A stretch of DNA of 64,000 bases from Calothrix sp. PCC 7716 (GCF_019977735.1 NZ_AP025018.1:6700580-6764579); one strand, 5' to 3'; numbered from the stretch's first letter, positions 27,072 through 36,468 are shown. Notes: generated from the sequence alone by a model not told the origin. A program made the numbers and translations.

Positions 27072-27310
27072 ATATATATAATCACCTCATAACTTCCCAC
27101 AGGCGCCGCAAAGAGACCGACTGAAATACTTTGGACTTGCATAAATGGTGCCTATCTGACGGAGCAAGTTAGTTTTAAAACCACTATCTGCCCCAATAAT
27201 CAAATAATAAATTAAGTAGTGTCTGTAACTATAGCACAGTAAGGATTTGAGAGTCTGAGAATCTTCCTTAACGTACAATGAAACCCGTTTTAGGGCACGA
27301 TGACTTTTAA

Positions 27311-27781
27311 TTAATCGAAGATACCGTGAGCAGGCACATGTTTTGCAGCACAAACAGCCTTCAACAGGTTCATTGATGCGGGTGAGTCGGCAAAAATATA
27401 ACTATTGTCAGTGAACCATCCGGGGTTCTTCATGACATCGATGTTGTTATATATTTTCATAAAGAAAAAGTTTTGGTTATCTACTGCTCTGCCGTCTACT
27501 TCCACTCTACCGTTTCGACACCAATGAGTGTAAGCTCCGAGATTAATAGATTGCGAACCATCTTTACGTAGAACAGCGTAATTAAAAGACCTGTTGTAAT
27601 CTCCTAACATTGGTTCTTTCGGATTCTGCGGAAACTTAATGTTCACACTACTAGGAGTAAACATCAACCGACTACCGTTTTTTGTAGTTCCCGCTACGAT
27701 AACGAAATTGTTTGCTTTTGCTTGGGGAGTAGAAACTATCGATAAAGTGAGAGATAACAGTATTACTGATAAAGTTTTCAT
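27311..27781 (-). CDS. Secreted hypothetical protein
   Basis: The 156 residues start with a clear signal peptide (MKTLSVILLSLTLSIVSTPQ, cleavage likely after AKA). The mature part is about 130 residues with two Cys (HWCRNG and AVCAAK) that could pair, and an Asn/Phe-rich middle (NQNFFFMKIYNN). The ending ...LLKAVCAAKHVPAHGIFD is like small secreted cyanobacterial proteins of unknown role. No operon partner is near. Confidence 0.7.
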   Translation of the reverse strand: MKTLSVILLSLTLSIVSTPQAKANNFVIVAGTTKNGSRLMFTPSSVNIKFPQNPKEPMLGDYNRSFNYAVLRKDGSQSINLGAYTHWCRNGRVEVDGRAVDNQNFFFMKIYNNIDVMKNPGWFTDNSYIFADSPASMNLLKAVCAAKHVPAHGIFD

Positions 27782-27957
27782 TTTAGGTATAAATTATAAC
27801 TAGTTATCAGATTAAGATACGATGAGCTATAATTTTGGTTCCATAGCTTATAGACAAATGGTGTCATTCCTAGGGTAAGCGCAAATTACAGGCTTATGCT
27901 TTATATAAGCAATAGTTGTAGCGAATATAATAACAGGCACTTGTTATAAATATTGTT

Positions 27958-28242
27958 TTACCTTTCATATTTTTCAATCCACCGTTTACGAGCTTTTACA
28001 TCCATCCTAAATTTCATAATAACGGCTGCTATTGTTCCTCGTAAAACTAATTCTATATCTGGATAATTACCTTTTTTAATATAAATACCTGTACTTGCTA
28101 AATAAAGGCTAAGGGCAATACCACATGCAGCCTGCCATAAGTACCATGCACCAAATACTCTTAGTTTTCCAGATAAATCACGAACTTCTACAATTTTACT
28201 CTGATGCGGTATTTCTACCAAGTTTAAATTTTGTTCTTTCAC
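27958..28242 (-). CDS. Hypothetical protein with one membrane segment
   Basis: The 94-residue product has a polar N-terminus, one hydrophobic stretch (AWYLWQAACGIALSLYLAST, about residues 32-51) and a basic C-terminus (KARKRWIEKYER). Codon use and composition look coding. No family is recognised. Confidence 0.45.
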   Translation of the reverse strand: MKEQNLNLVEIPHQSKIVEVRDLSGKLRVFGAWYLWQAACGIALSLYLASTGIYIKKGNYPDIELVLRGTIAAVIMKFRMDVKARKRWIEKYER

Positions 28243-28608
28243 AATCTATCTACATACAAAAATAAAATCGCCTTTAATAAAAGTAACGAAATATAGTAAG
28301 ATTTTGTTTCGATCAAAACCTATCTTTACAAAAAGATTAAGAATGTGAAACAATGATGAAAACTCTTTCTTCAGATAAAAAAATCATTATTTTTTTCATA
28401 GTGGAAACTTTTGATGTAGGCGCCTCAAACTTGACGTTCCAAGTTTCACTGGCTAAACTCTGTGCAAGCTACCAGATGAGCGCTAATTATAACGTTACAA
28501 GTAGTGGTAATTACCATTCGTCTGCGTACCTTAACGTTACTTAGACGGCGCCAACTCAAGAGGCAATTATATAGAAACACAGGCGCCCTTCATACCAGCC
28601 ACGAATCA
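28243..28608. other. Intergenic region
   Basis: No supported gene. A 63-codon frame at 28353-28544 carries a GGCGCC and has no start signal; I reject it. GGCGCC also at 28547 and 28582. Confidence 0.5.
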
Positions 28609-29019
28609 CTAACTAGCTAACTTAAGTTCCTGAGTGCTATGACGTGGTTCTTCTTTACTGGACGAAACCCAGCTAGCAATCATCACCAGAATTTCAGCTT
28701 TTTGGGCAGGTGTTGCCAATGCTACCAATGAGTGTAAATCAATATTTGAGTGACCAGCCATAAATTCAGCGGGATTTTTACCAGCAAGCAATAAGCAAAA
28801 ATAGAATCTTGAACCCGGCGCCAGTTCTTCCATAGCTTCTAACATCTGCTCCAACGTTGTATGAGATACGGCGCCGCCCTTACCATTCCTGAACTGCGAC
28901 ACGTGTGAAGGGCTTATACCGATATGACGCGATAATATGGCGCCTGTAATACCATATTTTTTTAAAGTTTCGTCAAAACATTGATTTATGAGCATTGTTG
29001 ACTTGTTACCTAGATTCAC
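28609..29019 (-). CDS. XRE-family helix-turn-helix regulator
   Basis: The 136-residue protein has an N-terminal HTH (YGITGAILSRHIGISPSHVS, QFRNGKGGAVSHTTLEQML) and a helical C-terminal part. An internal Met (MLINQCFDETLKK) is a possible alternative start eight codons in. It is transcribed divergently from the Dam-type methyltransferase at 29139, with 119 bp between them, so it may control that gene. Confidence 0.8.
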   Translation of the reverse strand: MNLGNKSTMLINQCFDETLKKYGITGAILSRHIGISPSHVSQFRNGKGGAVSHTTLEQMLEAMEELAPGSRFYFCLLLAGKNPAEFMAGHSNIDLHSLVALATPAQKAEILVMIASWVSSSKEEPRHSTQELKLAS

Positions 29020-29138
29020 TGATAATTAACTATATTCACTATATGTGAACAAAATATATATAAAGCTTACTTTCTAGTATCGCATTCAAAAACTTACTTC
29101 TGGGAATCATAGTGATTAAGTCAGGGTGAAACAATGCT

Positions 29139-30458
29139 ATGAAACAGTCTCAAATTTACAACCAACATAAAACCAAACAGGCGCCTTCTGTTGTCATAGA
29201 GGGTAATTTTGCATCAACTTACAGAGTTAGGGAGTCGGGTAGTAAATACTCGACTTCAAATAAACAAGGTCAGGATGGCGCCAATACCCCGTATCACATT
29301 GCCGAGTTGGTAATTCAAGTATTAGGCGCCATTGATCTTGACCCCTGTGCAGACGATGCTAAACACATACCCGCGCGTCAACATTATACTGCTGCTGATA
29401 ATGGGTTGCAGAAAGAATGGAACGGGCGCCTGTTTGTTAATCCACCACAGGAATGTTCCGGTCTGTGGATAGAAAAGTTAATTGAAGAAATCCAGTCAAA
29501 CAGAGTCACAGAAGCAATTGCATTGGTCGCAGCTGCCACTGATACGGATTGGCTATCAGAATTGTTGGTAACTCAAGCTGTTTGTTTTTGGAGAGGTAAA
29601 ATCCAGTTTTTAGATGATGATTATTTGCTAACGGCGCCTGTACAACAACCCTATGTACTAGTTTATTGGGGAAATAATCAAGGTAGGTTCAGAGAAGTAT
29701 TTAAGGATTATGGAACTGTTCACCTGCCAGTGTTTAAAAAAGTTCTAGTGGATGAATCAACAACTTCTAGAGAAAAGCCTTTAGTAGATGAAGTCCCATT
29801 TTCTCTAGAAGAAAATTTAGAACCAGCGGAGGCGCCTGAAACAACACTTATAGAAGTCGTATCAAGTCCGAGTGGTAGTTTATACAGGTATCTGAAGAAC
29901 AACAAATTAAAATCTGGTATTGTCGCATCCTATCCGCGTGTTGAAGGCGCTCGTGACCCAGACAATCTAAGTCACTGGTATTGGGGTTACAACTACAAAG
30001 TTCTAGTTGGTGGAAGTTGGAAATCTAAGTCTATGAGTGTTTCTAGACCAAAGGTTCATGCAGTGCGACAAATGATAGAAAATAGTACATCCGTTGCAGT
30101 AATAAAAGATTTTATAAAAGTTCTAAGGAATGATTTAGAAATTTCTAGAGAAAGGGTTCTAGAGGAAAAGGCACCATTTTCTCTAGAAAAAAAATCCGCC
30201 AGCGGGCGCCTGTACCCATATACCAAAGATAAAACCTTGAAGTCAGGTGTAGTTGCTTCCTACCCGCGCGTTACAGGTGAGCGTGACCCAAATAATTTAG
30301 AACATTGGTATTGGGGTTATTCATACGAAGTGCTGGAAAACGGTAAGTGGAAAGGACGTTCACTTTCAGTACCTAGAAGTAAAGTGGCGCCGATACAGGC
30401 AATGATTGATAGCCACAAAACTGTAAGCGAAATTAAATCTTTTATAGAAAAGTCTTAG
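29139..30458 (+). CDS. Phage Dam-type N6-adenine methyltransferase with two C-terminal repeat domains
   Basis: The 439 residues begin with a phage-Dam-like methyltransferase core (about 45-200): TPYHIAELVIQVLGAIDLDP (DPCAD), the motif IV region RLFVNPPQECSGLWIEKL, then AIALVAAATDTDWLSEL and PYVLVYWGNNQGRFREVF. The catalytic tetrapeptide reads NPPQ where Tyr, Phe or Trp is usual, which may lower activity. Two ~80-residue copies of another domain follow (about 247-325 and 350-435), each with LKSG.VASYPRV, a conserved HWYWGY, and a K..S.SV.R.KV block. The linkers between them also repeat at DNA level (TTCTCTAGAA). This suggests an internal duplication, perhaps of a DNA-reading module. Confidence 0.82.
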   Translation: MKQSQIYNQHKTKQAPSVVIEGNFASTYRVRESGSKYSTSNKQGQDGANTPYHIAELVIQVLGAIDLDPCADDAKHIPARQHYTAADNGLQKEWNGRLFVNPPQECSGLWIEKLIEEIQSNRVTEAIALVAAATDTDWLSELLVTQAVCFWRGKIQFLDDDYLLTAPVQQPYVLVYWGNNQGRFREVFKDYGTVHLPVFKKVLVDESTTSREKPLVDEVPFSLEENLEPAEAPETTLIEVVSSPSGSLYRYLKNNKLKSGIVASYPRVEGARDPDNLSHWYWGYNYKVLVGGSWKSKSMSVSRPKVHAVRQMIENSTSVAVIKDFIKVLRNDLEISRERVLEEKAPFSLEKKSASGRLYPYTKDKTLKSGVVASYPRVTGERDPNNLEHWYWGYSYEVLENGKWKGRSLSVPRSKVAPIQAMIDSHKTVSEIKSFIEKS

Positions 30459-31039
30459 AAATAATAGAGATGCTAGTTGCGGTGCCTTTTTAATCACAAA
30501 AAGTATAAATTCTTCATCCTAAGCATTTAAGTATATGTTGATGTAGTAAAAATTTTATGAAAATAAATAGTAATCATATACTATTGGAATAGTAATTATA
30601 ACGGCGCCTTAATTTCTTCGTGCGTATTTAAATTATATTGAGTACATCCTTATAATTTTTATACCATAATATGAAAAGTCATTGGTTCACTGTGTAGTAG
30701 TGGTAAGAAACTGAAGACATCCATTTTGACAACTTTAGTAGGAGGTCATAATTAAGTCTATACAGAAGTACTTAAGTATAAAATTAATAAGCACCGCATC
30801 GAGTATCGATTCAATTTCAATTTATTCTATCAGGCGTATCTAACTCTCAACTGCAATATTTCAACTATTAAGCTGCGGAATGCTATAAACGTGGCGCCAA
30901 TACTTACACTAAGTACTTAAATATTCAAATTTTGAACAATCATTTGCTGCATCATCGGCGCCTGCGCTCGTTCTTAGATTAGTCTGGAAAATTTATGAGT
31001 GTCTAGTATTTTACACGCTTAGGAGAATTAACGCGCAAA
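30459..31039. other. Intergenic region
   Basis: AT-rich, without a convincing gene. GGCGCC at 30603, 30893 and 30957. The stretch 30893-30962 is a GGCGCC-bounded piece with AAGTACTTAAATATTC-like motifs, related to the mini-repeat family. Confidence 0.5.
30893..30962. repeat. GGCGCC-bounded mini-repeat, degenerate
   Basis: GGCGCC at each end, AATACTTACACTAAGTACTT inside. It is a looser relative of the elements at 26368 and 63415. Confidence 0.45.
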
Positions 31040-31336
31040 TTGTACTACGAACAAATTAAAGATTGGGGAATAGCTCAATGGTCGCAACCACTGTTGGATA
31101 TCGTTTTTGATGGTGTCGCTGATACTATAGATTACCAATTGAAACAATTACTACCTTCAAAATTTTGTCAGAAATATTACTATCGTTTTCAAACTGATAA
31201 ATTAGAACCTAGTGATATTATAGATGATACAAGTTATCGCAATATCCAATCCTTAAAAAGTTTAGCTCAAACAATTATTGAAACACAAGATAAGGATTTG
31301 GAAGAACTATGTCAACAGTTATCTGATAATACGTAG
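31040..31336 (+). CDS. Small hypothetical protein
   Basis: The frame opens at a TTG with AGGAGAAT about 12 nt upstream and gives 98 residues. The composition is protein-like (KDWGIAQWSQPLLDIVFDG, acidic helical C-terminus), but no family is recognised and the start is weak. It could be the tail of a decayed larger gene. Confidence 0.35.
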   Translation: MYYEQIKDWGIAQWSQPLLDIVFDGVADTIDYQLKQLLPSKFCQKYYYRFQTDKLEPSDIIDDTSYRNIQSLKSLAQTIIETQDKDLEELCQQLSDNT

Positions 31337-31708
31337 CGTATTCTCCTTGCTAAAGAAGCTATTAAACCTTTACAAGAAGTCTGAAAAGCCTAATGGTGTA
31401 TAAACGTTCGTTTATTAAATATAATTGCTTTCAAGATATTTTAAGTAAATACTTTAAGCATTATATTAGTTTTATCGGTAATTATAGGAACACTAATATT
31501 TTGGTGTGTATGTAAAATTAAATACTTGAATGACAGCATAACAGGCGCCGTTTGTAGTGGAGAAGCTTCTATATAAACAGGCGCCAATAAACATGTTGGT
31601 TAAATATATAGGCGCCACCCTTACCAGTTATGAGCGTGCAGGCACCGAAAACTTGTAGAACGAGTTTCTCTCATATTTTACGAAATTCAACTAATCAACC
31701 TGTAGGTA
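31337..31708. repeat. Intergenic GGCGCC cluster
   Basis: No gene. CAGGCGCC at 31543, 31580 and TAGGCGCC at 31610, then GGCACC at 31641, each 30-37 bp apart with short AT-rich pieces between. Confidence 0.5.
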
Positions 31709-32095
31709 ATGATAGTCACCTGTAAAAAAAAATTTATGAAACTTGAAAGTATTGCATTAGTTACAATTATAGGATTTGCTACACCTACGGTCGCTGCTAC
31801 ACAAAATTTTGATTATCCTAGTGGTTATTATAGTGATAATACATGGGCAGTTCAACTTAGATTTAATGAAGGGGAATATAATTTTCAGCGCATTCATCTT
31901 CAAACTAACCAGTCGATTTTTAGTACAGATGTAACAAAGTCTGGCGATAAAAACCGTCAAGTCTACACCTGGAAAAAGGATGGATATAGTTATAAAGTTT
32001 CTTACCGACCAAAACAGCCAAATATTATTCGTTTAGAAATATATCATCCTAACAGACAGCCTATATTGAATCGTTTGCTATATAGTAATCGTTAA
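31709..32095 (+). CDS. Small secreted hypothetical protein
   Basis: The product is 128 residues from 31709, or 119 from the ATG at 31736, which gives a more standard signal peptide (MKLESIALVTIIGFATPTVA, cleavage after AAT or VAA). The mature part is rich in aromatic and charged beta-strand-like segments (WAVQLRFNEGEYNFQRIHL, RQVYTWKKDGYSYKVSYR) and ends LLYSNR. It resembles short periplasmic cyanobacterial proteins of unknown function. Confidence 0.6.
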   Translation: MIVTCKKKFMKLESIALVTIIGFATPTVAATQNFDYPSGYYSDNTWAVQLRFNEGEYNFQRIHLQTNQSIFSTDVTKSGDKNRQVYTWKKDGYSYKVSYRPKQPNIIRLEIYHPNRQPILNRLLYSNR

Positions 32096-32544
32096 TCAAG
32101 TCTCGAAACAAAGAGCCAGAAAAAGAAACTCGCTCTGGGCGCCACTTTTAGCTATTTGATACATCATCTGGTAAACCCAAGCATTTTCGAGATTCAGCGT
32201 CATACTTGGCTTTATCCCAATTTTTAGCAGTTTTGAATTTTCCGTTTGTAGCATTACTGCTGCAAATGGTGGAGTGGCTAGGATGTTGTTCAAACCACGT
32301 TAAAAGTTTAACAATTAATTTTTCTATATAATTAATCGTTTTTGGCGCCAATTTAAAACGTATGTACTTTTTATTTACTGAAGCAACAATTCCTTTTTAT
32401 AAGGATGATTTGAGACCTCTTTAAATAATTAACGCGCGTAAAAATCAAATTATGCAGGCGCCACTGGACGTTAGTTTCGTTCTAGACCTGGGTATCCTAA
32501 CTGTATAGAATAATCATTCTCCGTTAAAAAACATACAGGGATAT
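32096..32544. other. Intergenic region with a weak small frame
   Basis: A 67-codon minus-strand frame (32148-32351) opens at a TTG that lies on a GGCGCC word and reads protein-like (YIEKLIVKLLTWFEQHPSHS). Without a start signal or family I leave it as possible only. GGCGCC also at 32137 and 32458. Confidence 0.35.
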
Positions 32545-33064
32545 ATGACAACATACTGCCGCGACCAAGCTAGAGAAGAATTGACATTGATGATGGGAGG
32601 AGGCGCCGCTCACTTCGTTCAAATGCAAAATTCAAAATGCAAAATTCAAAATGATAGAGGGTATTCAAATGTACCTAAACTACATGTTGATTAGAGAGTA
32701 TTGGATTACTTCTTTAATTTTTAATTTTTAATTTTTAATTTTGAACTTGAGCGCAGCGAGTGGCGCCGGAGTTTTCAATGCCAGCCTAACTGCTGTGCAA
32801 GCTGCTGTTGTTGCTCGTATTGCTCAAGTTTATGACGTGGATATCATTGCCGCAGGTGGAGCAGGCGCCCAAGAGGAAGCAATCATTGCAGCGGGTGGAG
32901 GACAATTATTAGCCAGGGTTGGAGGAACATTGGCTGGCATGATTCCTGGTGTAGGAGGACTTGTTCAACCAGCGATTGGGGCAGGTGCAGTTAAAGCGTT
33001 TGGTGAAGCCACAATTGCCTACTTTGAGAATCTTTACCCCAACAAGGTTTATGTCAAGAAGTAG
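32545..33064 (+). pseudogene. DUF697-like small membrane protein gene split by a GGCGCC-bounded element
   Basis: An ATG at 32545 with AGGG upstream starts MTTYCRDQAREELTLMMGGG. The frame then enters a 160-bp insertion (32602-32767) and stops. From the second GGCGCC the frame resumes as GVFNASLTAVQAAVVARIAQ and runs to VYVKK at 33064, with the hydrophobic glycine-rich core VGGTLAGMIPGVGGLVQPAI typical of DUF697-type C-termini. Deleting one GGCGCC plus the insertion joins GGA GGC GCC GGA in frame and gives about 120 residues. A start inside the insertion (32741) could express the distal part. Confidence 0.7.
32602..32767. mobile_element. 160-bp GGCGCC-flanked miniature inverted-repeat element
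   Basis: GGCGCC at 32602-32607 and 32762-32767 flank the insert. Its ends are imperfect inverted repeats (GGCGCCGCTCACTTCGTTCAA against the complement of TTGAGCGCAGCGAGTGGCGCC, 17 of 21). Inside are AAAATTCAAAATGC tandem units on the left and TTTTTAA tandem units on the right. There is no coding capacity. The flanking words act as a 6-bp duplication, as after insertion into a GGCGCC target. Confidence 0.7.
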
Positions 33065-33143
33065 GGTATGCGCCACTACTTACAGGCATTCAAATATCCA
33101 AATACTCATAGATTTAGGCATAGTTGTCTAAATTACAGACCGT

Positions 33144-34262
33144 TCAACGAGGAATAAGCTCCTCAAAAGTTTGTCTTACAATTTGCTTTTGACCAGATTT
33201 TCTCTGTAGTTTTGCTCTTAAAAATAACACCCAATCTTTCAAATTAAACAACGTCCAGCCTGTATGTTTAAAAGTTATAGTAGAATAAATATCTTTTACC
33301 CATTCTTTCGTTGAATAATGATGAGCAAAACTATAATCTTTAAATGATGAATAGGGTGCCAATTCTTTATTAAACAATCCCAGGATTGTATCTTTAAATC
33401 CCCTAATCATCATATCAAATACTGGATAAGTAGTAATCGGAGAAAAATATGGTGGAGGCATAAAAATATCTATATTATTATCTTTTTCTGCTTCAGAAAG
33501 CGATGCCAGCGTCAGTCCATAAAACGTCCGCTTGATAGTAGTATAAAATTCATCGTCTTCATATTCTAGGTTGTCCCAATTTTGCACCAATAGTGATGCT
33601 AGTCTTTTGATAATCGGATGTTGGGGCTTGGCTCCAATCATACAATTTTGTAAAAAAACCGCTGTCTCCATTGTGGCAAACATAGGAGGAAACATACCAG
33701 CAAAGAAGTCATAGCAATAAACAAAAACATCCAACGGCTTTAAACAAATACAATCGCAGTCAGCATATATTCCCCCATATTGGTATAAAATATCGTATCG
33801 TAGTACATCGACTCGTTCACCTAGAGTTAAAGCTTGGTCAAATAAAAACTTAAGCTCTTCATTAACAAAGGTATAGTTTTTTACCTCTTTATTCGTCCAC
33901 ATTTTATACTCCCAATTTGGATGTTGTTCTCTCCAAGTTTTTTGGTATTCCTGTAATTTTGAAGGAATCGGACGGTTGCCAATCCATATCTGATGAATAA
34001 TTTGGGGAATTTTTGGATTATCTTGAAGTTCAACGTTTAAAAAGTGGTTTTTTTCATATAAGGTTTTAAAAAATTGGAAAGATTTGAGGTTCTGACCCTT
34101 ATACTTTTCAATTTGCCTAAAATACCCCGTTCCTTTTCCCATAGCATTGTCAAAATCAACATAGTCTTTTTGTAATTGTTCTTGTAACAAAGCTTGGTGG
34201 GATAACATATTTTTATACTGAGTCAGTTTCATGACAAAATCAACAAGGCTATTATCAAGCAT
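33144..34262 (-). CDS. DXD-containing glycosyltransferase (capsular/mannosyl type)
   Basis: The 372 residues show the glycosyltransferase sugar-binding region with DXD motif: IPQIIHQIWIGNRPIPSKL, the catalytic-domain helix FDQALTLGERVDVLRYDILY, then QYGGIYADCDCICLKPLD with the metal-binding D-C-D. Enzymes of this kind move a sugar from a nucleotide donor to a surface glycan. The C-terminal third (FKHTGWTLFNLKDWVLFLRA) fits the fold. No other glycan gene is adjacent, so the acceptor is unknown. The gene contains no GGCGCC, unlike its surroundings. Confidence 0.85.
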   Translation of the reverse strand: MLDNSLVDFVMKLTQYKNMLSHQALLQEQLQKDYVDFDNAMGKGTGYFRQIEKYKGQNLKSFQFFKTLYEKNHFLNVELQDNPKIPQIIHQIWIGNRPIPSKLQEYQKTWREQHPNWEYKMWTNKEVKNYTFVNEELKFLFDQALTLGERVDVLRYDILYQYGGIYADCDCICLKPLDVFVYCYDFFAGMFPPMFATMETAVFLQNCMIGAKPQHPIIKRLASLLVQNWDNLEYEDDEFYTTIKRTFYGLTLASLSEAEKDNNIDIFMPPPYFSPITTYPVFDMMIRGFKDTILGLFNKELAPYSSFKDYSFAHHYSTKEWVKDIYSTITFKHTGWTLFNLKDWVLFLRAKLQRKSGQKQIVRQTFEELIPR

Positions 34263-34668
34263 ATACTAGGCTGCGAATTTTGCGGTAAACTGAATCGTAA
34301 GGATTCAAGTCTATATTTAGTTTGACTAGTCTTAAACAATAGTTGCGGCTGTGCCGCAACTGCAACTGCATTGCTCCCGCAAACAGTGAGTTAACTAAAG
34401 GCAAACAATTACTTGTGAACTGTGGATGAGCGCCATGTAATGATGACTAATGTTGATAGGCTTCCACTTGCAGATGCCATACTAACCAGAAGGCACGCCC
34501 AAGCATGGAACTGTCGAATGTTGCATATGGCGCCTGATTATTGCGCTATAAATGTTCGCTCTACGAAGGCGCCTCAATTAGTAGTACTATAGTCCTATTA
34601 TGGCATCGGTGCCTAACGTATATTAAGTAATTAGCTAGATGTAAAGTAAATTAGTTATATGCACATCT
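34263..34668. other. Intergenic region with a hairpin
   Basis: A perfect stem AGTTGCGGC/GCCGCAACT lies at 34341-34361, about 80 bp upstream of the divergent glycosyltransferase start. GGCGCC at 34530 and 34570. No gene. Confidence 0.55.
34341..34361. repeat. Perfect 9-bp hairpin
   Basis: AGTTGCGGC, TGT loop, GCCGCAACT. There is no T-run on either side, so I see no sign of a terminator. Confidence 0.6.
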
Positions 34669-35958
34669 ATGGATAAATATTTAACTCCTGAGCAAGAAGC
34701 TACATCATTAACAACTCGCCCAGAAAGATTAGAAGAATTAGCAAATGATTATAGTACTACTCGACGAGTTCTCCGAATAATTGCATCGAATCCGAATACT
34801 CCGAAAGAAATATTATTCAAACTAGGAGAAGATTTTACTCAAGAAATTTTTAATAATCCAGTTTTAGGACTTTTGTTATTGGAAAATCCACATTTAATAA
34901 CTGAAATGCCTTACAATACAGTTATTAGCTTACTCAAACTAGACTCAAAGTTTGAATTTTGGGCGGTTGAAACAGTTGTTAGACGTTCCGATTGGTTAGA
35001 CATATTTGAAAAAATAGAAATCCCTACCAGATTATTAAAAGTACTTGCTCATAGTTATGATTATAAAGTTCGTAGTTGGGTAGGCGAAAATTCTAATACA
35101 CCCGTCAATATTTTGATAATGCTTACTAATGATAAAGAATCTATTGTTCGTAAGTCAGTAGCATCTAATCCTAACACACCTATTGATTTTATAAAAATTT
35201 TCTCGAATGACGATGAATGTGTTCGTCTAGGTGTAGCATCAAATCCAAATACACCTCAATATCTTCTCAAACTTTACTCAACTCATGATGAGCATGTTCG
35301 TGCTTGTATTGGATCAAATCCAAGTACACCTTTAGATGTTTTGAAAATTCTCTCTCAAGATACTATTTTTAATGTTCGCGCTTCACTTGTAAATAACAAA
35401 AACACTCCTGCTAGTATTCTTACAGATATTTTTCCAAACTTTGAAGATATTTTTAAATGTTTTTCTGAAGAAAACAGCTATCTTAATACGATGAATAAGT
35501 TACAAAACTTGAATTTTCAAACCAAGGGTTACAATATACGCGATTGGTGGGAAAACTATTTTGGTTTTCGTCTAGCCTTTGCAAGTCATCCTAATACACC
35601 AGGTGACATCTTAGATATTCTTGCTACTGATGACTGTTATTATGATGCCGTAGCAGTTCAAGTTGTAGTTGCAGAGAACTTAAATACTACAGCTAACACA
35701 TTAAGAAAACTTTCTCAAGATATATGTACTCTTACCCGTTGTAATGTAGCGTCTAATCCTAATACACCTATCGATATATTAGAAACTCTTTGCCATGATG
35801 ACGAGCCTTTTGTTCGCATGAGTATGGCACTTAACCCTAACATACCTCCTAACATTCTAGAAATTCTTTCTCGTGACACAATATATGTTCGTATGTTTGT
35901 TGCAAAAAATCCTAATACACCTGCTCACGTTCTAAAAATTCTTTCCCCAAATTCTTAA
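34669..35958 (+). CDS. Leucine-rich variant (LRV)-type repeat protein
   Basis: The 429 residues consist mainly of tandem ~25-residue repeats with the core VASNPNTPxxILxxLxxD....VR, seen at about residues 40, 140, 165, 190, 215, 240, 300, 355, 380 and 405. This matches the variant leucine-rich or HEAT-like repeats of Azotobacter-type LRV proteins, which stack helices into a solenoid and bind partners. No catalytic domain is attached and no Cys cluster is seen. The repeat units also match at DNA level (CTAATCCTAATACACC), so copies may expand or shrink. The partner protein is unknown. Confidence 0.8.
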   Translation: MDKYLTPEQEATSLTTRPERLEELANDYSTTRRVLRIIASNPNTPKEILFKLGEDFTQEIFNNPVLGLLLLENPHLITEMPYNTVISLLKLDSKFEFWAVETVVRRSDWLDIFEKIEIPTRLLKVLAHSYDYKVRSWVGENSNTPVNILIMLTNDKESIVRKSVASNPNTPIDFIKIFSNDDECVRLGVASNPNTPQYLLKLYSTHDEHVRACIGSNPSTPLDVLKILSQDTIFNVRASLVNNKNTPASILTDIFPNFEDIFKCFSEENSYLNTMNKLQNLNFQTKGYNIRDWWENYFGFRLAFASHPNTPGDILDILATDDCYYDAVAVQVVVAENLNTTANTLRKLSQDICTLTRCNVASNPNTPIDILETLCHDDEPFVRMSMALNPNIPPNILEILSRDTIYVRMFVAKNPNTPAHVLKILSPNS

Positions 35959-36071
35959 TTGATTATGCTGGAGGCGCCGTTTGTGATAAATATAGCAGCA
36001 AGCACCGTTCTCCAAATACCCAACTACACCAACCAGACGAGACAATCCTCACACTCAGGAGCGCTGGTAAT

Positions 36072-36120
36072 GTTGTGCAAGTGGCACCTGTAATAAACGA
36101 GTAGGCACCACTTGCACAAC
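36072..36120. repeat. 13-bp perfect inverted repeat upstream of 36211
   Basis: GTTGTGCAAGTGG at 36072-36084 pairs exactly with CCACTTGCACAAC at 36108-36120. Just inside each arm sits GGCACC, a one-base variant of GGCGCC. It lies ~90 bp upstream of the next start codon. Confidence 0.75.
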
Positions 36121-36210
36121 AAACAAGTACGTAATTTGCGTAGATATATTCAAACAGGATATTTATATGTTTTCTCGGAGAGTGCATTATGGAGGCGATG
36201 ATTTCAGATT

Positions 36211-36468
36211 ATGCAATTGGAACCTCTTGAATTTTGCCACAAATGGTTGAAGGCGCCTGCTCCTGGTGAGCGTGGATACTATAAGACATGTGTAAAGCTT
36301 CTAGCGAAGGCTACAGGGCTTTCTGCTCGTACTGTTGAAGGTTGGGGATCAGATTTTTCTAACCGTCCTGAGTACGTTTTAACTACCCTAAAGAAGGAAG
36401 ATACAATTCTTCAAATTCGAGAATTAGTGAAAAAAAGTGAATTATCTGATTTTATTGATGAAACTTAA
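36211..36468 (+). CDS. Small HTH-like hypothetical protein
   Basis: The 85-residue protein carries a probable helix-turn-helix (LLAKATGLSARTVEGWGSDF, about residues 30-49) between helical flanks, and an acidic C-terminus. Small cyanobacterial proteins of this type occur on plasmids; no specific family is recognised. A 13-bp inverted repeat upstream (36072-36120) is a candidate binding site. Confidence 0.6.
   Translation: MQLEPLEFCHKWLKAPAPGERGYYKTCVKLLAKATGLSARTVEGWGSDFSNRPEYVLTTLKKEDTILQIRELVKKSELSDFIDET

Noticed and set aside
28353-28544. 63-codon open frame with GGCGCC
   Set aside because: No ribosome binding site, no recognisable domain, and it lies in a repeat-containing spacer.
32148-32351. 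67-codon minus-strand frame as a gene
   Set aside because: Protein-like in part, but its only start is a TTG on a GGCGCC word without ribosome binding site; left as possible in the spacer entry.
34669-35958. Regular repeats considered as a CRISPR-like array
   Set aside because: They are in-frame protein repeats (NPNTP) with no conserved palindromic repeat and unique spacers. I saw no CRISPR array anywhere in the window.
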